Numbered from the stretch's first letter, positions 1 to 9,532 are shown. The stretch: 64,000 nt of DNA from an uncultured Lachnospira sp. (GCA_910585095.1 CAJUBU010000003.1:36290-100289), one strand, 5' to 3'. Translations and numbers: made by a program. The notes: generated by a model from the sequence alone, not told the origin.

Positions 1-168
1 CTCCAAAATATTTTTTGCTTTTTTATTTTCATATTCTTATTGTTTTTATATCATTGTTTCAGAATACTCTCTGCTTTTTTATTTTCATATTCTTATTGTT
101 TTTATATCATTGCTCCAAAATATTTTTTGCTTTTTTATTTTCATATTCTTATTGTTTTTATATCATTA
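1..168. repeat. Three tandem 56-bp AT-rich repeats
   Basis: Three near-identical units (about 1-56, 57-112, 113-168) each end in the same 33-base T-rich block. On the minus strand each unit resembles the last codons of the adjacent YhgE gene (the segment coding KSKEH plus the stop region), so the array looks like a diverged, repeated copy of that gene's 3' end. It lies just downstream of the gene's stop codon. No open frame crosses it. Confidence 0.85.
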
Positions 169-1936
169 CCCCAGAATGTTCTTTGCTCTTTTCTATCATT
201 TGGTTGAGTTTTTTGCATGGTATTGCGACAACAAGTCCTATAAATAATGATATAACGACATATATCAACAATTTTCCCAAACATTCATAATAGTAATTGG
301 AATAAAAACCACCTACACATTCTCTCAATGCTTCCATTGCATGTGTAAATGGCAAGAACCGATATATTGCCTGATACACTTGCGGCAAAACCTGTATTGG
401 AAATGTTCCGCCAGCTCCAGCCACCTGTATAACCATAATTACGACCGCCAAAGCCTCCCCGACATTTTCAAAGGCAACTGTAAGCGAATAGCATATCAAT
501 GTAAATACAAAACTTGTTATAGAAGCTGCAAGCCAAAATTTAAACGCACTTTTACATTGTATATTGATAAATAAAAGATTTCCCAACACTGCCAACAACG
601 CCTGCATCTGCCCAACAAGGAAAAATGTGATATATCGACCAAAAAATGCCTGATAAGGCTTTATTTCTGATATATCAATACCATAAGAAGGCTCAATACT
701 TTGAACCTTAACATGGATAATTGCAACCAAAATCAATGCGCCTACCCACAAGGCAAGTACCGTATAAAATGCGGACATTGCAGAACCATAATGTTCAATA
801 GGATATAACTCTACGGAATCAATCGCGACTGGCGCTGCCACAAACGTCCCCAAATCTTGTGCATTTAACGTCAATACAGATGATAATAAATGATACTCTC
901 CACTATTCTTAACTGTATTTAATTCTTGTATGGTGTTTGATATGGATTCCCTCAAATCTGTAATCATCGTTTTTGTTTCTGAAAGATTGTCACTCATCTG
1001 CCCAATGGCACTGTTAAATGCCGTCAAATTACCGCCGACCTGCTCATAAAGGTTCGATACAGAATGCATTGCTGACTGAAGCCTGCTAATCTCTAAAGAC
1101 ATCTGTCCAAAGAAATTGTTGTCTGTCATCACTTTATTATCCAGCATCGTTTGAAGATGGCTTAACATGTCCGACTCTTTTTGAAACATATCTGTTATAT
1201 CTGGTGACATATTTTCCACCATTCCAGACGTTGCCTGCGTTGTATCAATAATGCCAAGCAAAGCGCCAATAATCATATCATAACTTTCTAACTGGGTATT
1301 TACTGCTTCTAATCTGCCAACAACAAAATCAAGCATACTTCCTGCGTTATTCTCATTTGACGCCAAATTATTGTTATCATTAAAACTTTCAACTGTTCCT
1401 GCTGCCTTTAACAACGTTTCTGTCAATTTGCTGATAAATGTTGAATTTACCTGCTGCCTTACAGCCGTCTTTGCCTTATCTGTTATCTTTGGCGCAATCG
1501 CATTCTTTTTTTGATTGGTATAATAAATAATTTCAGGATTTGTTACACTGTCTGTCATAAAGCTTATCATATCTTTTGTAAAATCTTCTGTAACAATAAG
1601 CGCTGCATAGTAATCACCAGCATACACCCCATCAATGGCTTGCTTTGAACTATCGGCAAACACCCAGCCAATCGTGTCATTTGTTTTTAATGCCTCTGTA
1701 ATACTGTCACCCACGCAAAATTGTTCATCTCCTAATGCAATCCCTTTATCATCAGAAGCAATAGCAACTTTAATATGAGAGGTTGCCTCTGCTCCATAAG
1801 GGTCCCAATTGGATAAAATATTAAACCAGCCGTAAAGCGATGGCAAAATAGTAAGTCCCATAATTACCACAATTGCAACTACATTTCGACCAACACGCCT
1901 ACAATCGGATAAAAAAATAGCGATTATATTTTTCAT
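158..1936 (-). CDS. YhgE/Pip-family membrane protein (second copy)
   Basis: This 592-residue protein has the classic YhgE/Pip layout: one N-terminal membrane segment (about residues 18-40, ending in the typical PSLYGWFN motif), a long extracytoplasmic region rich in heptad-like Asn/Ser/Leu helices, and about five membrane segments in the last 210 residues. The family includes the phage infection protein of Lactococcus, B. subtilis YhgE and the type VII secretion component EsaA. The true role here is unknown. The ATG start overlaps the stop of the upstream gene by 4 bases and follows a GAGGG ribosome site, so it is the last gene of a three-gene minus-strand operon. It is shorter than its paralog at 2635-4776, mainly in the coiled-coil region. 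Confidence 0.88.
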   Translation of the reverse strand: MKNIIAIFLSDCRRVGRNVVAIVVIMGLTILPSLYGWFNILSNWDPYGAEATSHIKVAIASDDKGIALGDEQFCVGDSITEALKTNDTIGWVFADSSKQAIDGVYAGDYYAALIVTEDFTKDMISFMTDSVTNPEIIYYTNQKKNAIAPKITDKAKTAVRQQVNSTFISKLTETLLKAAGTVESFNDNNNLASNENNAGSMLDFVVGRLEAVNTQLESYDMIIGALLGIIDTTQATSGMVENMSPDITDMFQKESDMLSHLQTMLDNKVMTDNNFFGQMSLEISRLQSAMHSVSNLYEQVGGNLTAFNSAIGQMSDNLSETKTMITDLRESISNTIQELNTVKNSGEYHLLSSVLTLNAQDLGTFVAAPVAIDSVELYPIEHYGSAMSAFYTVLALWVGALILVAIIHVKVQSIEPSYGIDISEIKPYQAFFGRYITFFLVGQMQALLAVLGNLLFINIQCKSAFKFWLAASITSFVFTLICYSLTVAFENVGEALAVVIMVIQVAGAGGTFPIQVLPQVYQAIYRFLPFTHAMEALRECVGGFYSNYYYECLGKLLIYVVISLFIGLVVAIPCKKLNQMIEKSKEHSGVMI

Positions 1937-2613
1937 TTTTCCCTCATTTCCGCACTGCTCTTTCCATATTCTTTATATAAGCTGCTGTAATCTCCCATAC
2001 CTAGTTGTGTTCTTAACTGAGCAATTTCTCGGAGCATTTGAATTTCTTTTTCAAGGTCAGCAGTCCTGTCTTTTTGACCTATATTTTGATATTCTTTTTG
2101 ATATATATTTTCATATTCTTCTTGAGATATATTTTCATATTTCTTTTGAATCTCAGACGACTTTTGTACTGGATAGTTCTCCATTTCTTCCTGTTTTTTT
2201 TCTACTATATTGTTATTTTGCTTTAATTTTGCATTATCTTTTTGGGGTATTTTTTCATCTTTTTTTAATATTTTTTTATCTTTTTTCTGTATTTTATTGT
2301 TTTCTAAATCCGTTAAGTCTATTATATCAGGAAATTCAATTAGCGGCTGATTTGCCTCTTCCCCAATAAATGCCTTTAACTGCTTTTGCATTGTATAATC
2401 TCTATATTCAACCGATATTAAATATGCACTGATAATAAATAATGCTGTAATCCATAAAACAAGATAGACTAATTTTGAACTTTTCATTGTAAACATCAAT
2501 ATCAAAAAAACAAGCGGTATTGCAATCATACATAGAATGCCATACTTAATTTTTTGCTGGCTTTTTTGGTGTTCACTGGTGTAATATTCTGCAATTTTTT
2601 CCTTATAATCCAC
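1933..2613 (-). CDS. Small membrane protein with long charged repeat tail, between two YhgE genes
   Basis: The 226-residue product has two membrane segments (about residues 24-42 and 48-68) followed by a hydrophilic, strongly helical tail. The tail holds Lys-rich repeats of a KIxKKD type (about residues 108-128) and then several Tyr-Glu-Asn-Ile/Gln-Lys-Glu repeats of 9-10 residues (about 155-180). A short predicted coiled coil follows near the end. The start is GTG behind a strong AGGAGG. It sits 21 bases after the first YhgE gene and overlaps the second by 4 bases, so co-translation and a joint membrane complex are likely. I do not recognise a named family. Confidence 0.75.
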   Translation of the reverse strand: MDYKEKIAEYYTSEHQKSQQKIKYGILCMIAIPLVFLILMFTMKSSKLVYLVLWITALFIISAYLISVEYRDYTMQKQLKAFIGEEANQPLIEFPDIIDLTDLENNKIQKKDKKILKKDEKIPQKDNAKLKQNNNIVEKKQEEMENYPVQKSSEIQKKYENISQEEYENIYQKEYQNIGQKDRTADLEKEIQMLREIAQLRTQLGMGDYSSLYKEYGKSSAEMREK

Positions 2614-2634
2614 GCTAATCCTCCTTCCTTCACT

Positions 2635-4776
2635 CTACATCATCTCTGTATCGTGCATACGTTTGTGCATAAAATGATTGAGATTGATAAATGGTTTTCT
2701 TATCACAAGTCCTAATAAAAGCGAACCAATTACAAATACCATAAGCCACAACAGATAAATTCCAAAATCATTTTGATAGGTTCCGCTCACAGCTTCCCTC
2801 ATCGCATTAATTGCATATGGAAATGGAAAATATAAATATATCTTTTGGAAAAAGTCTGGAAGCAGCTCTATTGGGAATGTTCCGCTTGAACCTGCTATCT
2901 GTAAAACCACCATAACAACTGCAAATGCTTTTCCGATATCGCCAAATGACAAGGTAAGCGTATATATTAATAATGTAAATGTAAAACTTGTAAGAGAAGC
3001 CGCAACCATAAACAAACCTGGATGCAAACATTGTATTTTAAGCAGATATAAATCGCCTACAACTGTTATAACAGCCTGAATCTGTCCCATCACAAAAAAC
3101 AACAGATATCTTCCAAAATATAACTGATATTCTTTTGCATCCGATAAAAATCCTTTTTTTTGAGGAGCTACTTTAATAAGAGCTGTTAATAAAAGACCGC
3201 CTACCCACAAAGCTAACGTTGTATAAAACGGTGAAACGGCTGTTCCATAATTGACTGCCTCATATACATTTTCTGTTGTAACCTCCACAGGTGATGCAAA
3301 AAATGTACCAAACACAGAAGAATCCTTTGTCAAAAAATTCATCATTATATCATACCGCTCATTTTCTGATGCGGATTCCAATGTATGAATAAACGTTGTC
3401 AACTTTTCAGACATTCCTGTCAGCATTTCATCAATCTGGCTTAATGTTGTATTCACTCCGCCCATACCGCTATTCAGTCCATTTATCATGGTTTCTACGG
3501 TTCCAATACTTGAACCTGCCATCTCTAACGATGTGTAGATATTATCTACTGCATTTCTAATAAGATTTTGAACATCAGACACAGCATTTGAAATAGCGCC
3601 ATTATATACTTCCATCAAACGATTCATTCTATCAATGCTGTTATCTAAAAGATTCACAATGGTTTTTCTAACTTCTGTTAAATCAATGACGCCGCCAGAC
3701 AGTTCCTTTGCCGTTTCAAGCGCTGTTTTCACGCCTTTTTCCAATTCGGATAACGTTCCTACAATATTTTTTAATTCTTCCACAATAGTATCATTGCCAA
3801 GCTGATTGCCAATATTAGTAAGCTGTTCTATCAATACCTCATTTTTAGCGATAAGATTGTCTACAGCCTGAATGCTTTTATCAATCTGATCGGATATATT
3901 GATATCGTGCATACCATCAACGGCATATCTTAATTTTTGTATCATTTCAATTGTTGCTTCACCACTTGTTTTAATATCCAAAAGAACACTGTCGAATTTT
4001 GCGATATATTTGTTGATGTCATCATTCGTCTGTACTTTTGATTGATTCAAATTTTCCTGCGACAGCGTATTTTGTGCTTCACCAAGCATATTTACTGCAT
4101 TTTCTAATGTAGCGCTCAATGCGTTGTTACTGTCTTTAAAAGTGGCAACTGTATTATCATATCCTACAAGATTGTCGTTTAATTTTTTTAATTTATCAAC
4201 TATCTTAACAAGAATATTGTTGTCTTTATCCAATGCGCCATTGGTATTTTTCATTACCGTTGTTACAACCGTATTGATAAATTCTGAATTAATACTTTCT
4301 TCCAGAGAGGATTTTCCCGATTGCGTAATTTTGCTGGCAACTGCATTTTTTTTTGCATTTTCATAATATGTAACAGAAGGTTTTGCCATTCCATTGTCAA
4401 TAAACTCATACATACTTTGACTAAAGTTATTGCCAATAATAATTGCTGCATAACATTCCCCGCTCTCAACAGTCTTCATTGCCTCCTCATTGGTATGGAC
4501 AAATACCCAGCCAAGCTTATCATTTTCTTTTAAATTATCAATAATAGAATCCCCCATATTCATATGAGTTCCATCACTGTTTTGATATCCCGTATCTTCT
4601 GAATAAACAGCAATACGAATGGCGTTTGTATTGCCATACGGGTCCCAGTTTGAATAGATATTAAACCACGCATAAAGTGATGGTATAATACATAATCCCC
4701 CTGCAACAATCAGGGCAAATAAATTTTTTACCAGTCCCTTTATATCGTTGCAAAATATTTTAAATATCAAATTCAT
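2635..4776 (-). CDS. YhgE/Pip-family membrane protein (first copy)
   Basis: The 713-residue protein has an N-terminal membrane segment (about residues 16-40 with PSLYAWFN), a large external region predicted as long helices (residues 170-480), and five to six membrane segments from about residue 510 to 700. The motif GTFPIELLP before the last segments matches the paralog's GTFPIQVLP, so the two flanking genes are clear duplicates. It starts at ATG after AGGAG and is the first gene of the operon. By family it is a membrane protein linked to phage adsorption or to type VII-like secretion. No WXG100 or EccC-type gene is visible here, so secretion is only a possibility. Confidence 0.88.
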   Translation of the reverse strand: MNLIFKIFCNDIKGLVKNLFALIVAGGLCIIPSLYAWFNIYSNWDPYGNTNAIRIAVYSEDTGYQNSDGTHMNMGDSIIDNLKENDKLGWVFVHTNEEAMKTVESGECYAAIIIGNNFSQSMYEFIDNGMAKPSVTYYENAKKNAVASKITQSGKSSLEESINSEFINTVVTTVMKNTNGALDKDNNILVKIVDKLKKLNDNLVGYDNTVATFKDSNNALSATLENAVNMLGEAQNTLSQENLNQSKVQTNDDINKYIAKFDSVLLDIKTSGEATIEMIQKLRYAVDGMHDINISDQIDKSIQAVDNLIAKNEVLIEQLTNIGNQLGNDTIVEELKNIVGTLSELEKGVKTALETAKELSGGVIDLTEVRKTIVNLLDNSIDRMNRLMEVYNGAISNAVSDVQNLIRNAVDNIYTSLEMAGSSIGTVETMINGLNSGMGGVNTTLSQIDEMLTGMSEKLTTFIHTLESASENERYDIMMNFLTKDSSVFGTFFASPVEVTTENVYEAVNYGTAVSPFYTTLALWVGGLLLTALIKVAPQKKGFLSDAKEYQLYFGRYLLFFVMGQIQAVITVVGDLYLLKIQCLHPGLFMVAASLTSFTFTLLIYTLTLSFGDIGKAFAVVMVVLQIAGSSGTFPIELLPDFFQKIYLYFPFPYAINAMREAVSGTYQNDFGIYLLWLMVFVIGSLLLGLVIRKPFINLNHFMHKRMHDTEMM

Positions 4777-4851
4777 AAACCGATTTTCTCCTTTATATTA
4801 CAACTATATATATTTTGTATTGTCTTTTATAATATTTTACAAACTACAAAA

Positions 4852-4895
4852 TTGCCATAATCACGCAACTATATTATAGTGCGAAATTATGGCAA
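4852..4895 (-). terminator. Long hairpin downstream of spoVT
   Basis: The outer arms TTGCCATAAT / ATTATGGCAA are perfect, and an inner CGC-ACTAT / ATAGT-GCG stem extends the hairpin. It lies 67 bases past the spoVT stop. On the minus strand a short TTTTG stretch follows, so a terminator is the simplest reading. It also sits about 75 bases upstream of the YhgE operon start, so an operator role is possible. Confidence 0.6.
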
Positions 4896-4961
4896 CAAAT
4901 ACGATTTATAGGACTATCACAAAATACCTGTTCATTTATGCGGCAGCCCCATTTTTTATGA

Positions 4962-5510
4962 TTACTCTTCCATATGTCTTCCAATAAAATCAGCAGCCGT
5001 CTCTGTAAGTTTTTGTTCTGTGCCTGAAAGCTGCGTTTTTTCATTGTTGGACAACATTATAACAGCACCAAGCACATCGCCTGCTGATATAATAGGACTG
5101 ATAATCTCAGCATGGAATGAATGACTTGAATTTTCTGTAACATTAACATATTCTTTATCATTCTTAGCTGCACATACTTTTTTTCTTTCATGTATTGCAT
5201 CTTCTAACTCTTGAGACAACTTTTGTTCCATCAATTCTTTTTTCTCTGCTCCAGCCGCCGCAATAATTTGTTCTTTATCTGTTATACATACACTGTGTCC
5301 GCTCATTCTAGCCATCGATTCTGCATAATCCTTTGCAAATTTAATACTGTCACCCATTGATGAATATTTTTTTAATATAATAGCGCCATCATCATCTGTA
5401 AATATTTCCATTGAATCTGTTTCACGTATATGCAAAGTTCTTCTAATTTCCTTAGGAATTACAATACGTCCTAATTCGTCAATCTTTCTAATTATACCAG
5501 TTGCTTTCAT
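4962..5510 (-). CDS. spoVT: Stage V sporulation protein T (AbrB-family regulator)
   Basis: The 182-residue protein begins MKATGIIRKIDELGRIVIPKEIRR, written here only as its start MKATGIIRKIDELGR, which is the swapped-hairpin AbrB DNA-binding domain (residues 1-50). A GAF-like C-terminal domain follows (about 55-180) and ends in ETAADFIGRHMEE, very close to the end of B. subtilis SpoVT. Length matches the family (178-182). In B. subtilis SpoVT is a forespore regulator acting with sigma G. Its presence implies a sporulating lineage, although not that this strain sporulates. It is a single-gene unit, with a hairpin behind it and about 170 bases of AT-rich upstream DNA. Confidence 0.95.
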   Translation of the reverse strand: MKATGIIRKIDELGRIVIPKEIRRTLHIRETDSMEIFTDDDGAIILKKYSSMGDSIKFAKDYAESMARMSGHSVCITDKEQIIAAAGAEKKELMEQKLSQELEDAIHERKKVCAAKNDKEYVNVTENSSHSFHAEIISPIISAGDVLGAVIMLSNNEKTQLSGTEQKLTETAADFIGRHMEE

Positions 5511-5682
5511 TAATATAATTCCTCCATTTTCATGTTGTTGTGAAGTATGTTTTGTAATGTATTGATATACATAACTTCACAATTTGTACTTCATGTTGTT
5601 AGTATCTGTAAGAAATGAAGAATTATTCAAAATTTAAGTAACTGTTCTTATGTAACTTTTTTATGTAATACAATATAGGCAA

Positions 5683-6330
5683 TTAATCCATTAAAAGCGT
5701 TCTCAATTCTGCTATACTCTCTACAATATAATTAGCCCCTGCTTGCTCTAACTCTTTTCTATCGCCATATCCAAACAGCACACCAATGGAATCAATGTTA
5801 TTATTCTTTGCACCTTCTATATCATGTTTCCTATCGCCAATCATCACTACTTCACTTTTAGAAAGGGCATTGATATGTTCCAGCGCATAAGCTATAACTT
5901 CTGTTTTGGTATTTCTAGTCTCATCCATTGTAGCGCCTGCCACAAATTGGAAATAAGAAATTAAATTAAAATGTTCTAATATCTTTATGGTATATGCCTC
6001 TGGTTTTGATGTGGCGACAACTAACTTTTTTCCAGAATAACTCAATTTATCAAGTAATGTATCTATTCCTGTGATAACCATATTTTCAAAAATTCCTTTT
6101 TCGCTGAAATATTCTCTGTAATAGCCAACTGCTTGAAAAGCCTGTTCTTGTGAAAAATGATAAAATTTTTGAAAAGACTCTGCCAATGGTGGTCCAATAA
6201 AAGCATATAATTGTGTTCTATCTTCCACTTCAATATCAAATTTTTTCAGTGCATATAAAACAGAGTTAATAATACCTGCTCCTGAATCGGTCAATGTTCC
6301 ATCTAAATCAAATAGTAAATAATTATACAT
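5683..6330 (-). CDS. HAD-superfamily phosphatase (phosphoglycolate phosphatase/PpaX-like)
   Basis: The protein has motif I DLDGTLTDS right at the N-terminus, motif II VATSK in the middle and motif III MIGDRKHDIEGAKN near residue 165, with an alpha-helical cap between motifs I and II. This is the Gph/PpaX type of HAD hydrolase, acting on a small phosphoester or pyrophosphate. The substrate cannot be read from sequence. An ATG 12 bases further upstream is in frame, but the GAGG sequence that serves as ribosome site lies inside that extension, so I start at the ATG giving MYNYLLFDLDG (215 residues). Confidence 0.88.
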   Translation of the reverse strand: MYNYLLFDLDGTLTDSGAGIINSVLYALKKFDIEVEDRTQLYAFIGPPLAESFQKFYHFSQEQAFQAVGYYREYFSEKGIFENMVITGIDTLLDKLSYSGKKLVVATSKPEAYTIKILEHFNLISYFQFVAGATMDETRNTKTEVIAYALEHINALSKSEVVMIGDRKHDIEGAKNNNIDSIGVLFGYGDRKELEQAGANYIVESIAELRTLLMD

Positions 6331-6404
6331 TATAATCCTCATTTTTACTCATATAAAAGTTACTCACAAAGCATTCATTGTTTTGTCTACAGCCATCAAT
6401 ATAA

Positions 6405-6507
6405 AGTCAAATACCCCGTTGGGATATTTGACCCTTGCGGCAGTCGCCAAATGGAAAGGCAAACATGCCGCAAGCATGTCCGCTTGGCTCGTTGCTCACA
6501 GAAATAA
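6405..6507. repeat. Dispersed 3'-end hairpin repeat, copy 1
   Basis: The segment starts AGTCAAATACCCC, contains the complementary arm GGGATATTTGACCC, and continues through a conserved block with CAGTCGCCAAAT and GCTTGGCTCGTTGCTC. A second copy is at 10155-10276 and a degenerate third at 47482-47571. All three lie about 1-20 bases after the stop of a minus-strand gene (mscL here). Read on the minus strand it ends in the GTATTTGAC stem followed by T-rich DNA, so it may work as a terminator. Confidence 0.8.
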
Positions 6508-6526
6508 ATTCACATCAAATCCTCTA

Positions 6527-6964
6527 TTATTCACATGATTCTTCCTCGTCAAGTTTTGATGTACAATGCGGACATCTTGTTGCCAAAATATCAATTTTAC
6601 TCTTACAGAATGGACATTCCTTTTCGGTTGGCTCTGCTGGCGCTTCCTCTTTTTTTCTAAAACTTGCCGCTTTATTTAATGCTTTGACAAGACAAAATAT
6701 AATAAAAGCTGTTATCAAAAAATTAATGACAGCCGTAAGAAAACTTCCATACATTAATATAGGCGCATTATCGCTTGTCCCCATTTTTAATGTGAGATTG
6801 GAAAAATCCACACCGCCAAATATGGCTAATATAGGTGTTATAACATCTTTATTAAGAGATGTCACAATTGCTGTAAAAGCGCCGCCGATAATAACACCTA
6901 CTGCCATATCCATAACATTGCCGCGTGCAATAAAATCTTTAAATTCTTCAAAAAATTTCTTCAT
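6527..6964 (-). CDS. mscL: Large-conductance mechanosensitive channel
   Basis: The 145-residue protein has the MscL N-terminal amphipathic helix and pore helix (FFEEFKDFIARGNVMDMAVG), an external loop (about 52-70) and the second membrane helix (about 72-95). MscL opens under membrane tension to release solutes during hypo-osmotic shock. The C-terminus is unusual: residues 117-134 form a CxxC...CxxC pair (C117, C120, C131, C134), which looks like a small zinc ribbon where most MscL have only a short helical bundle. The zinc binding is inferred. Confidence 0.93.
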   Translation of the reverse strand: MKKFFEEFKDFIARGNVMDMAVGVIIGGAFTAIVTSLNKDVITPILAIFGGVDFSNLTLKMGTSDNAPILMYGSFLTAVINFLITAFIIFCLVKALNKAASFRKKEEAPAEPTEKECPFCKSKIDILATRCPHCTSKLDEEESCE

Positions 6965-6988
6965 AATTGTATTTTATCCTTCTGTATA

Positions 6989-7912
6989 TTATTCATACTG
7001 AGAAGTTATCCCATAATATTCTTCAAGACACAAGCCAGAATCATACACTTTTTTAGCAAGTTCTTTTCCAAGATAGCGAAGATGCCATGATTCATACATA
7101 TAGCCGGTCACATCTTCTTTTCCCTTTGGATATCTTATAATAAAACCATATTCCCATGCGTGATTTGCAACCCACTCTCCTTCTGGTGTAGCAGCAAACG
7201 AATCATCAATAGAATTTAAATCAAAACATAATCCTGTCTGATGTTCTGAATGTCCTGCTCTTGCAGAATAGCGGTCAGCTTCTGCCTTTCCATCCTTTGC
7301 AACATAATTATTATACAGTCTGTTTTGCGTTTCATAAGACCTAAATCCAGAAGATATATAAATATTTAGCCCTTCCCTAGCAGCAGCATTTTGCATAACA
7401 GAAAATGCTTCCATAACTTCACCATCAACAGCTCCCGGATTATAATCTGCTGGCAGTGCATAGGTCTTATTAGCAATCAAAACACCATCAACATAAGTTA
7501 TACCATCAACTTGTGTAATAGAATAACCCTTACTTGTTTTTGAAGTCATACCATTATTCTCCGCTTGATTTGTTGAATTAACATCTTGTGTTGGTATGCC
7601 AACATTTTGTGTTGGTATATTAACATTATCATTTGAAACTGCATTTGTATTGTTTGATGTATCATTTTGTTTATCATGAACATTTGTCTGCTGAGGCACT
7701 GTATTTAAATTATCCTTCTTATCAGAATTATTTTGTGCTGCATCTGCAACAATTCCACTATTATAAGAAGAATCGCCAGACTTATCTTTGCCGCTGACAC
7801 TGATTAAAACAGTTGTTGCCACAACAATAGCTGCAAAACCTGTAGAAGCAATGGCAATCCTTTTATAATTCCACTTTGTCTTATGTCTTCTTTTTCTTTT
7901 TTTATATGCCAC
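6989..7912 (-). CDS. D-alanyl-D-alanine carboxypeptidase, VanY/M15B family, membrane anchored
   Basis: The N-terminus is a run of basic residues followed by one membrane helix (about residues 17-38), then a low-complexity Asn/Thr/Gln/Ser linker to about residue 135. The catalytic M15B domain fills the rest: SGFRSYETQ, the zinc-binding SxHxxGxxxD motif (SEHQTGLCFDL) and the late EPWHLRY-type motif (ESWHLRYLG). It trims the terminal D-Ala of peptidoglycan stem peptides outside the cell. A GGAGG site sits 7 bases before a GTG at 7912, which I use. A TTG two codons further up is too close to it. Confidence 0.9.
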   Translation of the reverse strand: MAYKKRKRRHKTKWNYKRIAIASTGFAAIVVATTVLISVSGKDKSGDSSYNSGIVADAAQNNSDKKDNLNTVPQQTNVHDKQNDTSNNTNAVSNDNVNIPTQNVGIPTQDVNSTNQAENNGMTSKTSKGYSITQVDGITYVDGVLIANKTYALPADYNPGAVDGEVMEAFSVMQNAAAREGLNIYISSGFRSYETQNRLYNNYVAKDGKAEADRYSARAGHSEHQTGLCFDLNSIDDSFAATPEGEWVANHAWEYGFIIRYPKGKEDVTGYMYESWHLRYLGKELAKKVYDSGLCLEEYYGITSQYE

Positions 7913-7963
7913 TTTCAAACCTCCATACTGTGACTAATTTTTAGGAGCAGCAAACTGCAAATT

Positions 7964-8206
7964 TTAACCTTTACTTTTTTTTACTTTTTCCCCTAATGCT
8001 TCTTTTGCTGTTTCATAAGAATCCATATGTATTAGTATATCACATTTTGCTGTTTTATTTCCAAACAGTTTAAATATCCCTGAATGTGTTTTCCATCTCT
8101 CATAATAAGAAATATTATTTTTACGAAGGACTTTTTCAATTTGTTTGCACTCTTCCATAGTTATATCTGCGCGCAATACACGCTCGTTTGTATTAAATTC
8201 TGACAT
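7964..8206 (-). CDS. Conserved-looking 80-residue protein of unknown function
   Basis: A good GAGGAAA ribosome site precedes the ATG. The product is soluble, mixed alpha/beta, with pattern CDILIHMDSYETAKEAL near the end that resembles the small DUF2007-like signal-transduction fold. That resemblance is weak. It lies 46 bases upstream of the VanY gene in the same direction and may be co-transcribed. Confidence 0.6.
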   Translation of the reverse strand: MSEFNTNERVLRADITMEECKQIEKVLRKNNISYYERWKTHSGIFKLFGNKTAKCDILIHMDSYETAKEALGEKVKKSKG

Positions 8207-8293
8207 AGCTATTTCCTCATCCCATAATTTATAAGTGTTATCAAACTAATTTTTAAAAGTAGCTAATAGCTTAAATTTAGTGTGATATAAAAC

Positions 8294-9319
8294 TTATTCA
8301 ACTGTATATATCCATCCCTTTGGCGCTTCTATTTTACCCATCTGAATACCTGTAAGCGTATCATATAATTTCTGAATCGTATCACCCATTTTTTCCATAC
8401 CGCTTGGGAATAAAATCTCCTCACCATGATGAACAACTTTGCCTACTGGAGAAATAACGGCAGCAGTGCCACACAATCCACATTCAGCAAAATCCTTTAC
8501 CTCGTCAAACAATACCTCTCGTTCTTCAACCTCAAGACCAAGATATTCTTTTGCAACATACATTAATGAACGACGTGTGATAGAAGGAAGAATACTGTTT
8601 GACTTTGGTGTTACAACCTTGCCGTCTTTGGTAATAAATAAAAAGTTTGCTCCACCAGTCTCCTCAACCTTTGTCCTTGTTGCCGCATCCAGATACATAT
8701 TTTCTGCAAAGCCTTCCTCGTGTGCTGTTACAATAGCATGTAAACTCATCGCATAATTTGCACCTGCCTTAATATGTCCTGTACCATTTGGTGCAGCTCT
8801 GTCAAAATCAGAAACTTTAATTGTAAGAGGCTTTGCGCCGCCTTTAAAATATGGACCAACAGGCGTTGTAAATACTCTAAATTGATATTCATCAGCAGGT
8901 TTAACGCCAATAACCTGACTGCTTCCAAACATATAAGGACGAATATAGAGTGTAGCTCCTGAGCCAAATGGCGGAACCCATGCCATATTTGCCTTTACAG
9001 TCTGCGCTACTGCATCAACAAATTTTTCTTCAGGAAATACAGGCATCTCAAGCCTTTTACATGAACTAACCATTCTTGCAGCATTCATATCTGGTCTAAA
9101 CATAACGATTTGTCCATTCTCTGTCGTATATGCTTTCAAACCTTCAAAACATGTCTGTGCATACTGAAGAACGCCTGCGCACTCACTGATAACGACTTTG
9201 TCATCCTCTGTGAGGACTCCGTCATCCCATGCTCCATTTTTATAGTTTGCTACAAATCTCTTGTCTGTCTTAATATAGCCAAAACCAATATTTTCCCAAT
9301 CAAGATTTTTCTTTTCCAT
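8294..9319 (-). CDS. ilvE: Branched-chain amino acid aminotransferase
   Basis: The 341-residue class IV PLP enzyme interconverts leucine, isoleucine and valine with their 2-oxo acids, using 2-oxoglutarate/glutamate. Visible motifs are the PLP lysine in GTGHIKAGANYA, GGANFLFI, and the late CGTAAVISPVG motif typical of BCAT-II enzymes. Upstream in-frame codons would add 23 residues, but an AGGAAG ribosome site 8 bases before the ATG at 9319 and the family start near MEKKNLDWENIGF support the shorter form. No other ilv/leu genes are nearby. Confidence 0.93.
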   Translation of the reverse strand: MEKKNLDWENIGFGYIKTDKRFVANYKNGAWDDGVLTEDDKVVISECAGVLQYAQTCFEGLKAYTTENGQIVMFRPDMNAARMVSSCKRLEMPVFPEEKFVDAVAQTVKANMAWVPPFGSGATLYIRPYMFGSSQVIGVKPADEYQFRVFTTPVGPYFKGGAKPLTIKVSDFDRAAPNGTGHIKAGANYAMSLHAIVTAHEEGFAENMYLDAATRTKVEETGGANFLFITKDGKVVTPKSNSILPSITRRSLMYVAKEYLGLEVEEREVLFDEVKDFAECGLCGTAAVISPVGKVVHHGEEILFPSGMEKMGDTIQKLYDTLTGIQMGKIEAPKGWIYTVE

Positions 9320-9469
9320 GTTAATTACTTCCTTTCTAAATTGTATTTTTGTTGATACATTCACTTCCACAAATAACAGCATCAACATACAAGCAACTTA
9401 TTAAACTGCGCCATATGTACACATTTTAACTCCACGAAAATAATAAGTCAAGTAAACACATGTTGATGA

Positions 9470-9532
9470 TTGTAACTATCTATATTTTCAGTTATAATTT
9501 ATTGAAGTTCCTACCTCTTAGGCAAGAGAGGT
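9470..9532 (+). promoter_or_regulatory. Promoter and palindrome upstream of the ICMT-like gene
   Basis: TTGTAA (9470-9475), a 17-base spacer and TATAAT (9493-9498) form a good sigma-A-like promoter. Just downstream, ACCTCT and AGAGGT (9513-9532) make a dyad that would fall in the early transcript or serve as an operator. Confidence 0.5.

Noticed and set aside
158..4776. Type VII secretion locus
   Set aside because: YhgE/EsaA similarity alone is not enough. No EssC-type ATPase, WXG100 or EsaB gene is present.
6435..7001. Plus-strand frame of 188 codons opposite mscL
   Set aside because: It is antisense to a clear mscL and starts inside a repeat.
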